From the NCBI RefSeq assembly GCF_000633635.1, contig NZ_AYPQ01000005.1, positions 254,039 through 318,038 of the forward strand: a stretch of 64,000 bases of DNA, read 5' to 3'. Source of the DNA: Enterococcus crotali. Lineage in GTDB: Bacteria > Bacillota > Bacilli > Lactobacillales > Enterococcaceae. The notes beneath the pieces are model-generated. The model worked only from the letters and a program-made list of their open reading frames with translations. It had not been told where the DNA came from and ran no database searches. Position numbers and translations under genes: made by a program. Positions within the stretch are counted from its first letter, which is position 1. Each line of letters opens with the position of its first letter. This document shows, piece after piece, positions 46,781 to 58,258 of the stretch.

Positions 46781-47112
46781 TTGACAAAAAAATGAGAATA
46801 CTCTAATATGAGTATCAATAATAAAACTCATTGAAAAGAAGAGTACACAAGCAGACATTATATCTGATGAATTGGTTTAACGATTCATTGGAACGAGAGA
46901 GCTTTCGTTTGGTGGAAGAAAGCAATGAACACTTGTCGAAAATGATCTTGGAGAGGAAAAATCCGTTTGATTTTTACGGCCGCTACCGTTAACAAGGCGC
47001 CAAATCAAGAAGAAATTCTGCGTTTGGATCGAGATGGAATTAATTTCCAATAAAGGTGGTACCGCGATAGTCGCCCTTTACTAGTATACAACTAGTAGAG
47101 GGCGACTTTTTT
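46781..47112 (+). ncRNA. T-box leader, probably methionine-specific
   Basis: Promoter TTGACA (46781-46786), 17 bases, TAATAT (46804-46809). The leader has an AGAGAG element, the T-box AAAGGTGGTACCGCG (47052-47066) and a terminator GTCGCCCTTTACTAG/CTAGTAGAGGGCGAC with T-run (47070-47112). The likely specifier is ATG in GAAAATGATCTTGGAG, matching the downstream methionine gene. Uncharged tRNA-Met should cause readthrough. Confidence 0.9.
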
Positions 47113-47152
47113 AGTTTCTTTTTAATGAGAGTAAATAGAAAGAGGGGGCATT

Positions 47153-47219
47153 ATGCAAGAAGGTGACATGTGTATCAATAACATAAAAAAAATAGAAAAT
47201 AGAAAAGGAATGAAGCATA

Positions 47220-47233
<14 letters not shown>
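47153..47233 (+). CDS. Possible 26-codon upstream peptide
   Basis: A short frame MQEGDMCINNIKKIENRKGM... has a strong site AGAGGGGG seven bases before ATG and ends 14 bases inside metY. It may couple translation to metY, or be chance. Confidence 0.3.
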
Positions 47234-48499
<1,266 letters not shown>

Positions 48500-48511
48500 A
48501 TAAGAAAATCA

Positions 48512-48735
48512 AGGGTGTGGGACAAAACGAAAAATCAGTTTTGATGTACATTCAAAAACCGAATAAACGGCGAGAAAAAAGCAGCTCCTTCGGAAATAAG
48601 AGGGAATTTACAAAAAATTTGAAGAGCACCAAGTAGGTACCAATCATCATCAGTTCGTAAAATCACTGTGATACTTGGCAATTTTCGTAAATTCCTTCTT
48701 ATTTCTTGGAGTTGAACACTGTTGTCTCAGTCTTT
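48512..48735. repeat. Long inverted-repeat intergenic element
   Basis: GAAATAAGAGGGAATTTAC (48593-48611) is inverted at 48687-48705 with one mismatch. CCAAGTA and TACTTGG pair inside. The flanks start GGGTGTGGGACAAAA and end TTGTCTCAGTC. It looks like a dispersed palindromic repeat of the kind common between enterococcal genes. It precedes the leu promoter. Confidence 0.65.
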
Positions 48736-48760
48736 TTCTTAAAAAATTCTCATAAAACTA

Positions 48761-49016
48761 TTGACTTTGAGTTAAAAGTTCTGTATCTTTAACACTATAG
48801 TTTGAATTATTCAAAAATTCTGACAATAAAGGATGTTGAAGAAGATGAACAAGCACACAACGACAATTACATTCTTATTATTACTGAAGGACTCATCACA
48901 CTGATTTCTAGAAACCAGCTGTAGCACAGCTTTTTCTTATCAGACGTTGAGAGTCCTGTTTTCGCATTGCATGAACGGGATGAGCAAAGCATCCCAAGAC
49001 ATGGGGTGTTTTTTTT
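48761..49016 (+). promoter_or_regulatory. leu operon promoter and attenuator
   Basis: TTGACT (48761-48766), 17 bases, TATCTT (48784-48789). After the leader peptide come a small hairpin AGCTGT/ACAGCT (48917-48931), an antiterminator GGGATG/CATCCC (48977-48982 with 48990-48995) and an overlapping terminator CATCCC/GGGGTG with eight T (48990-49016). The two last helices exclude each other. Confidence 0.75.
48845..48904 (+). CDS. leu operon leader peptide
   Basis: A 19-residue frame, MNKHTTTITFLLLLKDSSH, with four consecutive Leu codons (TTA TTA TTA CTG). It lies about 140 bases before the leuA start and is followed by mutually exclusive hairpins. Ribosome stalling at the Leu run under leucine shortage would favour the antiterminator. 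AAGGA lies 12 bases before the ATG. Confidence 0.75.
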   Translation: MNKHTTTITFLLLLKDSSH

Positions 49017-49071
49017 ATAGAAAAATTTAAATGTAATTAAAAAAATGAAGATTTTGAAAGGACGTATGAAA

Positions 49072-50595
49072 ATGAAAAATATCCAATTCTTTGACACCAC
49101 TCTAAGAGACGGCGAACAAACACCGGGAGTAAATTTCAATACCAAAGAAAAAGTCCAAATCGCCAAACAACTAGAAAAATGGGGCATCGATACGATCGAA
49201 GCGGGATTTCCGATCGCATCAGTAGGGGATTTTGAAGCGGTCAAAGCGATCGCTGAAAATGCTGAAAAAATGACGGTCGCAGGTCTAGCTCGCTGCCAAA
49301 AAGCTGACATCGACCGGGCACATGAAGCCCTGCAAAATGCTAAACACCCTCAAATCCATGTGTTCTTAGCAACAAGCCCAGTTCACATGGAATTCAAACT
49401 AAAAATGACACCAGATGAAGTGATTGCTTCTATTAAAGAACACGTTAGCTACGCTAAAACGAAATTTGAAAAAGTTCAATTTTCACCAGAAGATGCAACC
49501 AGAACAGAGAAACAATTTCTATTAAAAGCCGTTCAAACCGCAATCGATGCGGGTGCTACAATCATCAACGTTCCAGACACAGTTGGCTATTCTACCCCAA
49601 CGGAATACGGGGCACTATTCAAATTTTTGATTGAAAATATCCAAAGCGACCAAGAAATTATTTTCTCTTCACATTGTCACGATGACCTAGGAATGGCGAC
49701 GGCCAATGCCTTAGCGGCTATCGAAAATGGCGCTCGTCGAGTGGAAGGAACGATCAACGGTATCGGCGAACGAGCTGGTAATACGGCCCTTGAAGAAGTA
49801 GCTTTGGCGCTATATATCAGAAAGGATTTCTACGACGCCCAAAGCAATATCACATTAAACGAAACAAAAAGAACCAGCGACCTCGTCAGCCGTTTATCTG
49901 GTGTGGCAGTACCAAGAAATAAAGCAATCATCGGAGCAAATGCCTATGCGCACGAATCAGGTATCCATCAAGATGGCGTGCTGAAAAATCCGGATACGTA
50001 CGAAATCATCACACCTTCACTTGTTGGGGTAAACGAAAACTCATTGCCACTAGGCAAACTTTCTGGTCGCCATGCGTTTGCTACAAAAATGGAAGCTCTA
50101 GGTTACCAACTAACGGAAGAAGAACTAAAGGATGCCTTTAAACGGTTCAAATCACTAGCTGATAAAAAGAAACAAGTTACAGAAGATGATCTAATTGCAC
50201 TAATGGTTGGACAATCGCAAGAATGCAGTGAAGATTACCGCTTAGAACGTGTTCAACTACAATACGTTTCTGACGGCAGCCAAGGAGCGATCGTTTCCAT
50301 CAACACAGGAGCAGACGAAAGTAAAACAGAATCAGCGATCGGTTCTGGTAGTATCCAAGCAATCTATAATTCGATTGATAAAATATTCGTCCAAAAACCA
50401 GAACTAAAAGAATATTACATCAAAGCCATCACAGGTGGAGAAGATGCCCAAGCAGAAGTGCATGTAACCTTAGCAGATACTGAAAACAACAAACAATTCA
50501 ATGGCATCGGCATTGATTTTGATGTCTTGCAAGCTTCAGCGAAAGCTTATGTCAAAGCCAGTGAACAATTTCAAAAAGAAGTGGGGAAAGCTTAA
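49072..50595 (+). CDS. leuA: 2-isopropylmalate synthase
   Basis: A 507-residue enzyme that condenses acetyl-CoA with 2-ketoisovalerate, the first step of leucine synthesis. It opens [17 protein letters not shown], has the metal site [12 protein letters not shown] and the motif GRHAF, and has a C-terminal LeuA dimer domain for leucine feedback (about 370-505). I place the start at ATG 49072, nine bases after AAAGGA. It overlaps leuB by one base. Confidence 0.96.
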   Translation: MKNIQFFDTTLRDGEQTPGVNFNTKEKVQIAKQLEKWGIDTIEAGFPIASVGDFEAVKAIAENAEKMTVAGLARCQKADIDRAHEALQNAKHPQIHVFLATSPVHMEFKLKMTPDEVIASIKEHVSYAKTKFEKVQFSPEDATRTEKQFLLKAVQTAIDAGATIINVPDTVGYSTPTEYGALFKFLIENIQSDQEIIFSSHCHDDLGMATANALAAIENGARRVEGTINGIGERAGNTALEEVALALYIRKDFYDAQSNITLNETKRTSDLVSRLSGVAVPRNKAIIGANAYAHESGIHQDGVLKNPDTYEIITPSLVGVNENSLPLGKLSGRHAFATKMEALGYQLTEEELKDAFKRFKSLADKKKQVTEDDLIALMVGQSQECSEDYRLERVQLQYVSDGSQGAIVSINTGADESKTESAIGSGSIQAIYNSIDKIFVQKPELKEYYIKAITGGEDAQAEVHVTLADTENNKQFNGIGIDFDVLQASAKAYVKASEQFQKEVGKA

Positions 50596-51641
50596 TGAGT
50601 AAACGAATCGTAGCATTGCCAGGAGATGGCATTGGAGCAGAAATCATGGATAGCGCACTAAACATTTTAGCTGAAATCATGGTTCAGGATAATTTGGATT
50701 TTGATATCGAACGCTTTGCCTTTGGTGGCGCTGGTATCGATAAACAAGGCGATCCCTTACCAGAAGAAACCTTAAACGCGTGTGAAAAAGCCGATGCGAT
50801 CTTACTAGGTGCAATCGGCGGTCCAAAATGGGACAATGCGCCAAAGCGTCCTGAACAAGGCTTACTTGGTTTAAGAAAAGCTCTGGGGCTCTTTGCCAAT
50901 ATCCGTCCAATCTCCGTACCGGATGCAGTGGTTCATTTATCTCCATTGAAAGAAGAAAACGTTCGAGGCGTTGATTTCGTTGTTGTCCGCGAACTCACAG
51001 GAGGTATTTACTTTGGGGAAAAACAACTAGGTGAAACAGAAGCTTCAGACCTTTGCACCTATTCAAAAGCTGAGATTCAACGGATTATCAGAAAAGCTTT
51101 TGAAATTGCTCGTACTAGAAAGAAAAAAGTCACTTCTGTCGATAAAGCCAATGTCCTAGCAACTAGTAAATTATGGCGTCAAACAGCAGAAGAAGTGGCT
51201 AAAGAATTTCCGGATTGTATTTTAGAACACCAATTAGTCGATTCAGCGGCGATGGTCATGATCCAAAAACCAAAAGCCTTCGACGTGATCGTCACAGAAA
51301 ATCTATTCGGTGATATCCTAAGTGATGAAGCATCGGTGATTCCAGGATCACTTGGCATGATGCCAAGCGCTAGCCATAGCGAATCTGGTCCGTCATTATA
51401 CGAACCAATCCACGGCTCAGCACCAGACATCGCCAATCAAAATATCGCCAATCCAATGTCGATGATTTTGTCGGTTGCGATGATGTTGCGTCAATCATTT
51501 GGCTTAGAAAACTCAGCGCAGAAGATTGAAGCTGCTTGTGATCGTGTCATGAATCAAGGAATCCTAACAACAGACTTGGGTGGTAAAGCGACAACTACAG
51601 ACTTTACCGAAGCCGTATTAAAAGAATTGAGAGGTGCTTAG
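50595..51641 (+). CDS. leuB: 3-isopropylmalate dehydrogenase
   Basis: A 348-residue NAD-dependent dehydrogenase of the isocitrate/isopropylmalate family. It shows [22 protein letters not shown], the catalytic Lys in SVDKANVL and [20 protein letters not shown]. It oxidises and decarboxylates 3-isopropylmalate. Its ATG overlaps the leuA stop (TAATG). Confidence 0.96.
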   Translation: MSKRIVALPGDGIGAEIMDSALNILAEIMVQDNLDFDIERFAFGGAGIDKQGDPLPEETLNACEKADAILLGAIGGPKWDNAPKRPEQGLLGLRKALGLFANIRPISVPDAVVHLSPLKEENVRGVDFVVVRELTGGIYFGEKQLGETEASDLCTYSKAEIQRIIRKAFEIARTRKKKVTSVDKANVLATSKLWRQTAEEVAKEFPDCILEHQLVDSAAMVMIQKPKAFDVIVTENLFGDILSDEASVIPGSLGMMPSASHSESGPSLYEPIHGSAPDIANQNIANPMSMILSVAMMLRQSFGLENSAQKIEAACDRVMNQGILTTDLGGKATTTDFTEAVLKELRGA

Positions 51642-51642
51642 C

Positions 51643-53019
51643 ATGGGAAAAACACTATTTGATAAACTTTGGGAACAACATGTGGTATCAGGCGTCGCTG
51701 GAGAACCACAACTACTTTACGTCAATCTTCATCTGATCCATGAAGTAACGTCGCCACAAGCCTTTGAAGGACTAAGAGAAGCAGGCAGAAAAGTCCGCCG
51801 ACCAGATAGAACTTTTGGCACAATGGATCATAATGTTCCAACACAGGATATCTTTAATATCACAGACTTGGTGGCAAAAAAACAAATCGAAGCCTTGCAG
51901 AAAAACTGTGAAGAGTTTGGTGTAACGCTTTGTGATAACGGCAGTGACCGTCAAGGAATTGTGCATATGGTGGGACCTGAAACAGGGTTGACACAGCCTG
52001 GTAAAATCATCGTTTGTGGGGATTCACATACAGCGACACATGGCGCATTCGGAGCCTTGGCTTTTGGTATCGGGACAAGTGAAGTGGAGCATGTTTTTGC
52101 CACACAATGTATATGGCAAAATAAACCAAAATCAATGGGTGTAAAAATCACTGGAAAACTTGCAAAAGGCGTATATGCCAAAGATATTATTCTAGCCTTG
52201 ATCGCAAAATACGGCGTTGATTTTGGTGTGGGACATGCGGTTGAATTTTACGGGGAAACGATTGAAAATCTAACGATGGAAGAACGTATGACGATTTGTA
52301 ACATGGCCATCGAAGGCGGCGCAAAAATGGGAATGATGGCGCCAGATGAAAAAACCTTTGAATATGTACGTGGCAGAGAATACGCGCCAGAAGATATGGA
52401 AGCGGCAATCGCTGATTGGAAAAAACTACCAAGCGATCCTGATGCAACTTATGACGTGGATCTAGAATTGAATGCGGATGAATTGGTTCCTTTCATCACA
52501 TGGGGCACGAATCCGGAAATGGGTATCCCGATCACAGGCACATTCCCAGAAATCAAGGATATGAATGATGAACGCGCCTATAACTACATGGATCTAAAAC
52601 CAGGTCAACGTCCATCAGATATTGAAATCGGTTATGTCTTTATCGGATCTTGTACCAATGGTCGACTATCCGATTTGGAAGAAGCAGCACGTATCGTAAA
52701 AGGCAAAAAAGTCAAAGAAGGCATTACGGCAATCGTAGTACCAGGTTCAAGACCCGTTCGAAAAGCCGCTGAAAAAATCGGTTTGGATAAAATCTTCACC
52801 GAAGCAGGCTTTGAATGGCGTGAACCAGGCTGCTCCATGTGTTTGGGCATGAACCCAGACCAAGTACCAGCTGGTGTTCACTGTGCCTCAACATCTAACC
52901 GAAACTTTGAAGGGCGCCAAGGCAAAGGGGCCAGAACGCACCTTTGCAGCCCGGCGATGGCGGCAACAGCTGCGATCGTTGGAACATTTAAAGACATTAG
53001 AGAGGAGCTTGGTGCATAA
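51643..53019 (+). CDS. leuC: 3-isopropylmalate dehydratase large subunit
   Basis: A 458-residue aconitase-family subunit that isomerises 2- to 3-isopropylmalate with LeuD. The iron-sulfur Cys ligands are in IGSCTNGR and [11 protein letters not shown]. The substrate region [14 protein letters not shown] is present. I place the start at ATG 51643 after AGAGGTG; the longer frame begins inside leuB. Its stop overlaps the leuD start. Confidence 0.96.
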   Translation: MGKTLFDKLWEQHVVSGVAGEPQLLYVNLHLIHEVTSPQAFEGLREAGRKVRRPDRTFGTMDHNVPTQDIFNITDLVAKKQIEALQKNCEEFGVTLCDNGSDRQGIVHMVGPETGLTQPGKIIVCGDSHTATHGAFGALAFGIGTSEVEHVFATQCIWQNKPKSMGVKITGKLAKGVYAKDIILALIAKYGVDFGVGHAVEFYGETIENLTMEERMTICNMAIEGGAKMGMMAPDEKTFEYVRGREYAPEDMEAAIADWKKLPSDPDATYDVDLELNADELVPFITWGTNPEMGIPITGTFPEIKDMNDERAYNYMDLKPGQRPSDIEIGYVFIGSCTNGRLSDLEEAARIVKGKKVKEGITAIVVPGSRPVRKAAEKIGLDKIFTEAGFEWREPGCSMCLGMNPDQVPAGVHCASTSNRNFEGRQGKGARTHLCSPAMAATAAIVGTFKDIREELGA

Positions 53020-53606
53020 TGGAGGCATTTACACAACATATAGGAACCACGGTTCCGCTAATGAACGACAATATCGATACGGATCAAATCATTCCTAAAT
53101 CATTCCTAAAACGAATCGAAAAAACAGGTTTTGGTGAATTTTTATTTGATGAATGGCGTTACTTACCAGACCGTACACCAAATCCTGAGTTTACATTAAA
53201 TGAACCACAATATAAAGATGCGACAATTTTGATTTCTGGTGATAACTTTGGTTCAGGATCATCAAGAGAGCACGCGGCTTGGGCATTGGATGATTATGGC
53301 TTTAGAGCGGTCATTGCAGGAAGTTTTAGTGATATTTTTTATATGAATGCTACAAAAAATGGCTTACTGCCGATTGTCTTGAAACATGAAGAATTGGAGG
53401 CATTGGCTGGACTTGGAGCGGATGAAACAATCACGATCGATTTGCCAGCCCAACAAGTCATCACGCCGAATGGAACATATTCTTTTGAAATCGATAGTAC
53501 ATGGAAGCATAAATTGGTGAATGGGTTGGATGATATTGCTATTAGCTTGACGCATGATGCTGAAATTGCGGCTTATGAAGCGAAGATTCCGACTTATTGG
53601 CAATAA
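53019..53606 (+). CDS. leuD: 3-isopropylmalate dehydratase small subunit
   Basis: A 195-residue swivel-domain subunit with [18 protein letters not shown] and [17 protein letters not shown]. It completes the leuABCD operon. An intrinsic terminator follows. No ilv genes are visible in the window. Confidence 0.96.
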   Translation: MEAFTQHIGTTVPLMNDNIDTDQIIPKSFLKRIEKTGFGEFLFDEWRYLPDRTPNPEFTLNEPQYKDATILISGDNFGSGSSREHAAWALDDYGFRAVIAGSFSDIFYMNATKNGLLPIVLKHEELEALAGLGADETITIDLPAQQVITPNGTYSFEIDSTWKHKLVNGLDDIAISLTHDAEIAAYEAKIPTYWQ

Positions 53607-53620
53607 GAAATAATAAAAGT

Positions 53621-53655
53621 GCTACATCGATGAATAAATTTCGGTGTAGCTTCTT
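53621..53655 (+). terminator. Intrinsic terminator of leu operon
   Basis: GCTACATCGA (53621-53630) and TCGGTGTAGC (53641-53650), with one G-T pair, followed by TTCTTTT. Confidence 0.75.
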
Positions 53656-53684
53656 TTCATTACATCATTAGGAGCGTGAAATCA

Positions 53685-54437
53685 ATGGAATGGGATGCGA
53701 AAAAATACAATACGACACATGATTTTATTTTTAAATATGGTGCAGGTTTATTGGAGTTATTGCCGAAAGAACCAAAAAAAGTGTTGGATATTGGGTGCGG
53801 AACGGGTGAATTGACGAGTCAAATGGCGGAACTTGGGCATGAGGTTACAGGGATCGATCAATCAGTCAATATGATCGATCAAGCAAAAGAAAGCTATCCT
53901 GATTTGACGTTCTTAAAGGAGGATATTTTAAATCCCTCTGATCAAATTGGCTGGTATGATGTTGCTTTTTCAAATGCAGTTTTTCATTGGATATCGAATC
54001 AAGAGTTGTTATTGAAGAATATCAATGAACATCTAAAGGTCAATGGGCAGTTGATTTGTGAGTTTGGTGCTATTGGAAATGTTCAGGCAATCAGAGAATC
54101 TTTTGGGCGTGAGTTAAATACATTAGGCGTAGCTTTTGAAGAGCCGTTTTGTTTTACGTCAGTTGAAGACTATCGAGTTTTACTTGAAAAGAAACATTTT
54201 GAGGTTGTGGAGATATTGGAATATGAACGGCGGCCGACACCACTTAAAGGTGGGGAATCTGGTTTGAGAGAGTGGATGGAACAGTTTTATACTGTTGAGT
54301 TGGGGCAATTGACAGATGATGAGAAAGAGAAGCTATTGGCGAATATGGAGCGAGACTTGAAGAAGAAATTGTGGAAAGAGGATCACTGGGAGGCGGATTA
54401 TCGTAGGCTTAGGATCACGGCTGTTAAACAGCATTGA
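53685..54437 (+). CDS. Class I SAM-dependent methyltransferase
   Basis: A 250-residue methyltransferase. It contains the SAM-binding motif VLDIGCGTGELTSQM, the acidic VTGIDQS and a post-motif WYDVAFSNAVFHWI. Layout resembles trans-aconitate methyltransferases, but the substrate is not certain. The start is ATG 53685, preceded by AGGAG. It is monocistronic, between two terminators. Confidence 0.85.
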   Translation: MEWDAKKYNTTHDFIFKYGAGLLELLPKEPKKVLDIGCGTGELTSQMAELGHEVTGIDQSVNMIDQAKESYPDLTFLKEDILNPSDQIGWYDVAFSNAVFHWISNQELLLKNINEHLKVNGQLICEFGAIGNVQAIRESFGRELNTLGVAFEEPFCFTSVEDYRVLLEKKHFEVVEILEYERRPTPLKGGESGLREWMEQFYTVELGQLTDDEKEKLLANMERDLKKKLWKEDHWEADYRRLRITAVKQH

Positions 54438-54454
54438 TAATAAAAGATAGAGTG

Positions 54455-54499
54455 AAAAAAAAGACCAAAATCAGCACCACTTGATTTTGGTCTTTTTTT
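54455..54499. terminator. Bidirectional intrinsic terminator
   Basis: AAAAAAGACCAAAATCA and TGATTTTGGTCTTTTTT separate converging genes. Confidence 0.92.
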
Positions 54500-54529
54500 G
54501 TTCAAATCGTTTACCTGTAAGGAGTAAAG

Positions 54530-56431
54530 TTATTTTTTTATTAATCCATCTTCTTTTTGTTTGATGTACGTTTCAAGACTGTGTCTGTCGATCAAAGAAG
54601 CTACAACACCATCTCGTGTAATACAGAAACCAGCAGCATAAGTTGCAATTTGAACGGCTGCTTTTAAAGAATAACCGTATAAGAGATAAGACGCGAGTGC
54701 ACTGATAAATGCATCGCTTGCGCCTGTTGTGTCAATAGCTGGAAAGTCAGCAGCTGGGAAATACTCAGCCCAATCAATCGTTTTAACATAACAACCTTGC
54801 TCACCCAAGGTAACGATAACCGTTTGAATTCCGTAATTTAGCAGAAAGTCTGCTTTTTCTTCAATTGATGAAAATTCAGGACAAAGTTCGTTCAACTCAT
54901 CCTCATTTGGAATCAAAATATCAACCAACGACAAAATATTTTCCGGTATTTTTCCATAGGCAGATGGTTTAAAAATAGTTTTAGCTCCATAGTCGTGTGC
55001 TAGAGAGCAAGCTTTCGCTACCGTATTCAAAGGAATCTCGGACTGGATCAAACAGTAGCCTGTATTTTCAAATAATTCTTTTTTTTCTTCAATATCTTCT
55101 GGAGTGAAGATACCATTAGCGCCTGGCAAGATAGAAATCGTCGAATGACCGTTAGCTGCAACAAAAATATATGCTTTTCCTGTATCGGTATGGGGACGTC
55201 GTTTGATTCCTAATGAATCCACACCATACTGGTTTAAGGCAGAATAAACATAATCAGCGTCCAAGTCCGATCCAATATTTCCAATCAATCCAACGCGATG
55301 ACCGAGTTTGGCAGCACCGATCGATTGATTCACCCCTTTTCCGCCTGGCTGAATAGATGAACTAGAAATAGAAACAGTTTTTCCACTGTTTGGAAGCTTT
55401 GGAACAGTAAGATAAGTATCAATATTAATACTTCCAACAACCGTGAGCCTTGGTATATTCAGATTAAAAGGTAAACTGATTGTTGTTCGATTGTTTAAGT
55501 GAAAAGCTTGTGCGAATGGCTGTGATTTTTGCTTATTTTGTTCAATCCGATTGACCAATTGGTTACCGATATAAGTACCAAAGCTAGTATTTTGAATCGC
55601 ATAAGTTGAAATCTCTGATAACTCAGAAAAGGTCAGTGGCTCTGTTTGATCACTCTTTAAAGAAATCAACGAAATATCTTCTGGTATTTTATAACTAAGT
55701 GTATTTACCAATTGATAAAATTCTAAAGCTTTATGATAGTGGGAAGAAACGACTCCTGTGATTTGTCGATTATTAAGTTTCTGAGCCAAATTATCATTCA
55801 ATTCATCGAAAATCAATTCTTTATCTAGTTTCATATGATTATCAAACAAACACTTTTTATATCCATCTAAAAATGCAGTTGTTCGTCTTCCTTTAGAAAG
55901 CAAACAAGCAATTTGAGTATGTTTTTGATCGATCAGCTCTTGTGTGATTTGATAAGCTGCTTCTTCATAAGGAAAACAGATCGCATGCTTTCCACCATTG
56001 GGACCGACTGTTAGCAGTGGGATAGAGGCATCTTTAAAATAAGAAGCATAAGACAAACTTAGCTCCGTTAGAGGTTCCCAAATAACGCCATCTACATTTT
56101 GTTTACATAAGGAAGTAATGTTTTTTAATTCTTGTTCTTCATCCGAATAATTGTTGAAAACCAAGGTACTATAACCATTACTTTGAGCCGTTTGAATGAT
56201 TCCATCTAGGGTTGTATCTAATGAAGCAGAAGATTCCAGCAGGACACCAATAATCCAACTTTTAGAGGAACTAGTATTAGCTGAAGCATAGGGTGTGTAA
56301 TTGTATTCTTTTACAATTTTTAAAACCCGTTCTCTCGTTTCTTTGCTAATACTTTGATCTTTTTGGTTAACGATTTTCGAAACAGTTGAAGCGGAAACAC
56401 CTGCAATTTTTGCAATATCTTTTATATTCAT
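54530..56431 (-). CDS. LacI-type repressor fused to ribokinase-family kinase
   Basis: A 633-residue two-part protein. Residues 1 to about 50 are a LacI helix-turn-helix (IKDIAKIAGVSASTVSKIVN) and about 55-325 a LacI/periplasmic-binding sensor domain. Residues ~332-625 are a PfkB/ribokinase domain starting LTVVGSINIDTYLTVPKLP, with GGKGVNQSIGAAKLG and the C-terminal signature DTTGASDAFISAL. Ser replaces the usual second Gly of GAGD, but the catalytic Asp is kept. I start at ATG 56431 after CGGAGA. It is divergent from the nucleoside-uptake operon and probably represses it. Confidence 0.9.
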   Translation of the reverse strand: MNIKDIAKIAGVSASTVSKIVNQKDQSISKETRERVLKIVKEYNYTPYASANTSSSKSWIIGVLLESSASLDTTLDGIIQTAQSNGYSTLVFNNYSDEEQELKNITSLCKQNVDGVIWEPLTELSLSYASYFKDASIPLLTVGPNGGKHAICFPYEEAAYQITQELIDQKHTQIACLLSKGRRTTAFLDGYKKCLFDNHMKLDKELIFDELNDNLAQKLNNRQITGVVSSHYHKALEFYQLVNTLSYKIPEDISLISLKSDQTEPLTFSELSEISTYAIQNTSFGTYIGNQLVNRIEQNKQKSQPFAQAFHLNNRTTISLPFNLNIPRLTVVGSINIDTYLTVPKLPNSGKTVSISSSSIQPGGKGVNQSIGAAKLGHRVGLIGNIGSDLDADYVYSALNQYGVDSLGIKRRPHTDTGKAYIFVAANGHSTISILPGANGIFTPEDIEEKKELFENTGYCLIQSEIPLNTVAKACSLAHDYGAKTIFKPSAYGKIPENILSLVDILIPNEDELNELCPEFSSIEEKADFLLNYGIQTVIVTLGEQGCYVKTIDWAEYFPAADFPAIDTTGASDAFISALASYLLYGYSLKAAVQIATYAAGFCITRDGVVASLIDRHSLETYIKQKEDGLIKK

Positions 56432-56686
56432 CACTGTTATTCTCCGTTTCATACGTTATTTAATTTTTTTAAAATCAGATTTTTATAGTTAATATTCAGC
56501 ACATAGAGTTTTGATTTTATAAAACAATATGTCAGTTAAATTAGATAAAAGTAGTAATTGTATCTGTCAAAATGATGAATCAACCTTGTCTAAATAATAG
56601 ATAATTAAATCTATTAAGTCAACAAAAATCATTATAGTACTTTTTGTAAGCATTATCATTAATTAGAAAAAATAGTTAAAAATACG

Positions 56687-56737
56687 TTGACAAATCAGCA
56701 AACTGATGTTAAATTCAACTTAAGAAAACGGTTTCCG
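56687..56737 (+). promoter_or_regulatory. Promoter and LacI-type operator of ECF operon
   Basis: TTGACA (56687-56692), 17 bases, TAAATT (56710-56715). AAGAAAACGGTTTCCG (56722-56737), a near-palindrome of LacI-family form (GAAA-N-CG-N-TTTC), lies over the expected transcription start. The rest of 56432-56796 is AT-rich without genes. Confidence 0.7.
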
Positions 56738-56796
56738 AAAATATTTTCGTAAATTGGATGGTGCGAACTTTGTGCAAAGAGAATGGAGGGTCGGGG

Positions 56797-57432
56797 ATGA
56801 AGAAGAACAAATTTTTAGAAGGGATAAGAAATCAATTTACAACTAAATCTTTAGTTTTGATTCCAATCGCTGTGGGAATCAATTTGATCGGCGGTACACT
56901 CTGCTCGGCACTTAAATTGCCGTTATTTTTAGACATGATCGGTACAATTATTATTGCCTGTCTTTCAGGACCTTGGGTAGCCGCCTTGTGTGGGTTACTA
57001 ACGAATGTTTTTTTAACGCTTGTAGCCAATCCAGTTTATTTTCCTTATTCCGTTGTCAGTATTCTATGCGCCCTAGTTACCGGTTTTATGGTAAAAGCTG
57101 GCTTGTTCAAAACAGTTTGGGGAGCTATTTTAACCTGGCTCGCTTGTGCGTTAACAAATACTGTTTCAGCTTCATTGATCACAATTTTTGTTTATGGAGG
57201 GGCAACTGGAGTCAATGGCAGTTCTGTCTTTACAGCCGCTTTGATCGCAACGACAAAACAAATTTTCCTTTCGGTCATCTCTACATCAATGCTTGAAAAT
57301 GTGATTGATAAAGGGATCGTCTTTTTGATCGCTTTCTTACTCGTTCAAAAAATACCCAAACGATTTCTCAGTCAATATGCATTAGGAATGAACGAAAGTG
57401 AGCTTGAAGAGGATGAAGAATGGGCGAATTGA
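56797..57432 (+). CDS. ECF transporter S component
   Basis: A 211-residue membrane protein with about six membrane segments (around 20-200). It has a FLDMIGTIIIACLSGPWVAALCGLLTNV region typical of ECF substrate-binding proteins. With the following EcfT and two ATPases it forms a dedicated importer. Context (nucleoside hydrolase, ribokinase) suggests a nucleoside or ribose-containing substrate; that is inference. Start ATG 56797 lies seven bases after GGAGGG. Confidence 0.85.
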   Translation: MKKNKFLEGIRNQFTTKSLVLIPIAVGINLIGGTLCSALKLPLFLDMIGTIIIACLSGPWVAALCGLLTNVFLTLVANPVYFPYSVVSILCALVTGFMVKAGLFKTVWGAILTWLACALTNTVSASLITIFVYGGATGVNGSSVFTAALIATTKQIFLSVISTSMLENVIDKGIVFLIAFLLVQKIPKRFLSQYALGMNESELEEDEEWAN

Positions 57433-57456
57433 TAAGAAGTTAGGAGGCGCTAAAAC

Positions 57457-58245
57457 GTGAAGGTTTCAACGACATTCATTCCTCGACATACGGTGATCGA
57501 GCGATTGAATCCTATGACAAAAGTATTAGCGGTATTTACACTCGGCTTAAGTACCTTGATTTTTCCAAGTATCTGGTTAGGCTTTGCTATTATTGTTGGT
57601 TTATTTATTATTTCATACTTGGCGAAGATTTTGAAACCGTTTACCCGTTTAATGGTAGGATTTGGAATCCCAATTACAGTGATGCTTTTATTTATTCAAG
57701 GATTTTATAGTACAAGTAACGTCACGTTTATTGCGGATTTTGGTTTTGCAAAATTAGGACTTGAGGGCGTTTTATATGCCTTGAAAATTGTCACAACACT
57801 CTTAGTTTTTATGGGAAGCTTTTATATTATGAATCAAACCACGGATAAAGGTAAACTGGTCGCCGCTTTAACGAATAGTGGCTTGCCACCCAAAGCTGGC
57901 TATCTAGTATTAGCAACATTAAATGTAGTACCACAAATGCAAAGACGACTAGCTACGATTCAAGAAGCACAAGAAGCACGAGGCGTTGAAACAGGTGGAA
58001 CTATTTTTTCTAGGATCAAGTCATACATTCCACTTTTAGGACCTGTGATCATGTCTTCTTTAACAGATGCCCAAGAACGAGGAATGACGCTGGAAACAAG
58101 AGGTTTCGGGATTAAAGGGGTGAAACAAACCAGTTATGTTCAGGTGAAAATCAGCAAATTAGACAAACGAATCAATAGTGGGTTGATTCTGTTTTTCCTA
58201 ATCACACTAACCGTCACTATTTTAATGAAATCTACTATTCTGTGA
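57457..58245 (+). CDS. ecfT: ECF transporter T component
   Basis: A 262-residue membrane coupling protein. It opens with TKVLAVFTLGLSTLIF, has about five membrane segments, and has the two coupling-helix motifs EARGVE and ETRGFG that contact the ATPases. The GTG start follows TTAGGAGGC. It links the S component to the two ATPase genes immediately downstream. Confidence 0.9.
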   Translation: MKVSTTFIPRHTVIERLNPMTKVLAVFTLGLSTLIFPSIWLGFAIIVGLFIISYLAKILKPFTRLMVGFGIPITVMLLFIQGFYSTSNVTFIADFGFAKLGLEGVLYALKIVTTLLVFMGSFYIMNQTTDKGKLVAALTNSGLPPKAGYLVLATLNVVPQMQRRLATIQEAQEARGVETGGTIFSRIKSYIPLLGPVIMSSLTDAQERGMTLETRGFGIKGVKQTSYVQVKISKLDKRINSGLILFFLITLTVTILMKSTIL

Positions 58246-58258
58246 GAAAGGAGCCGCT

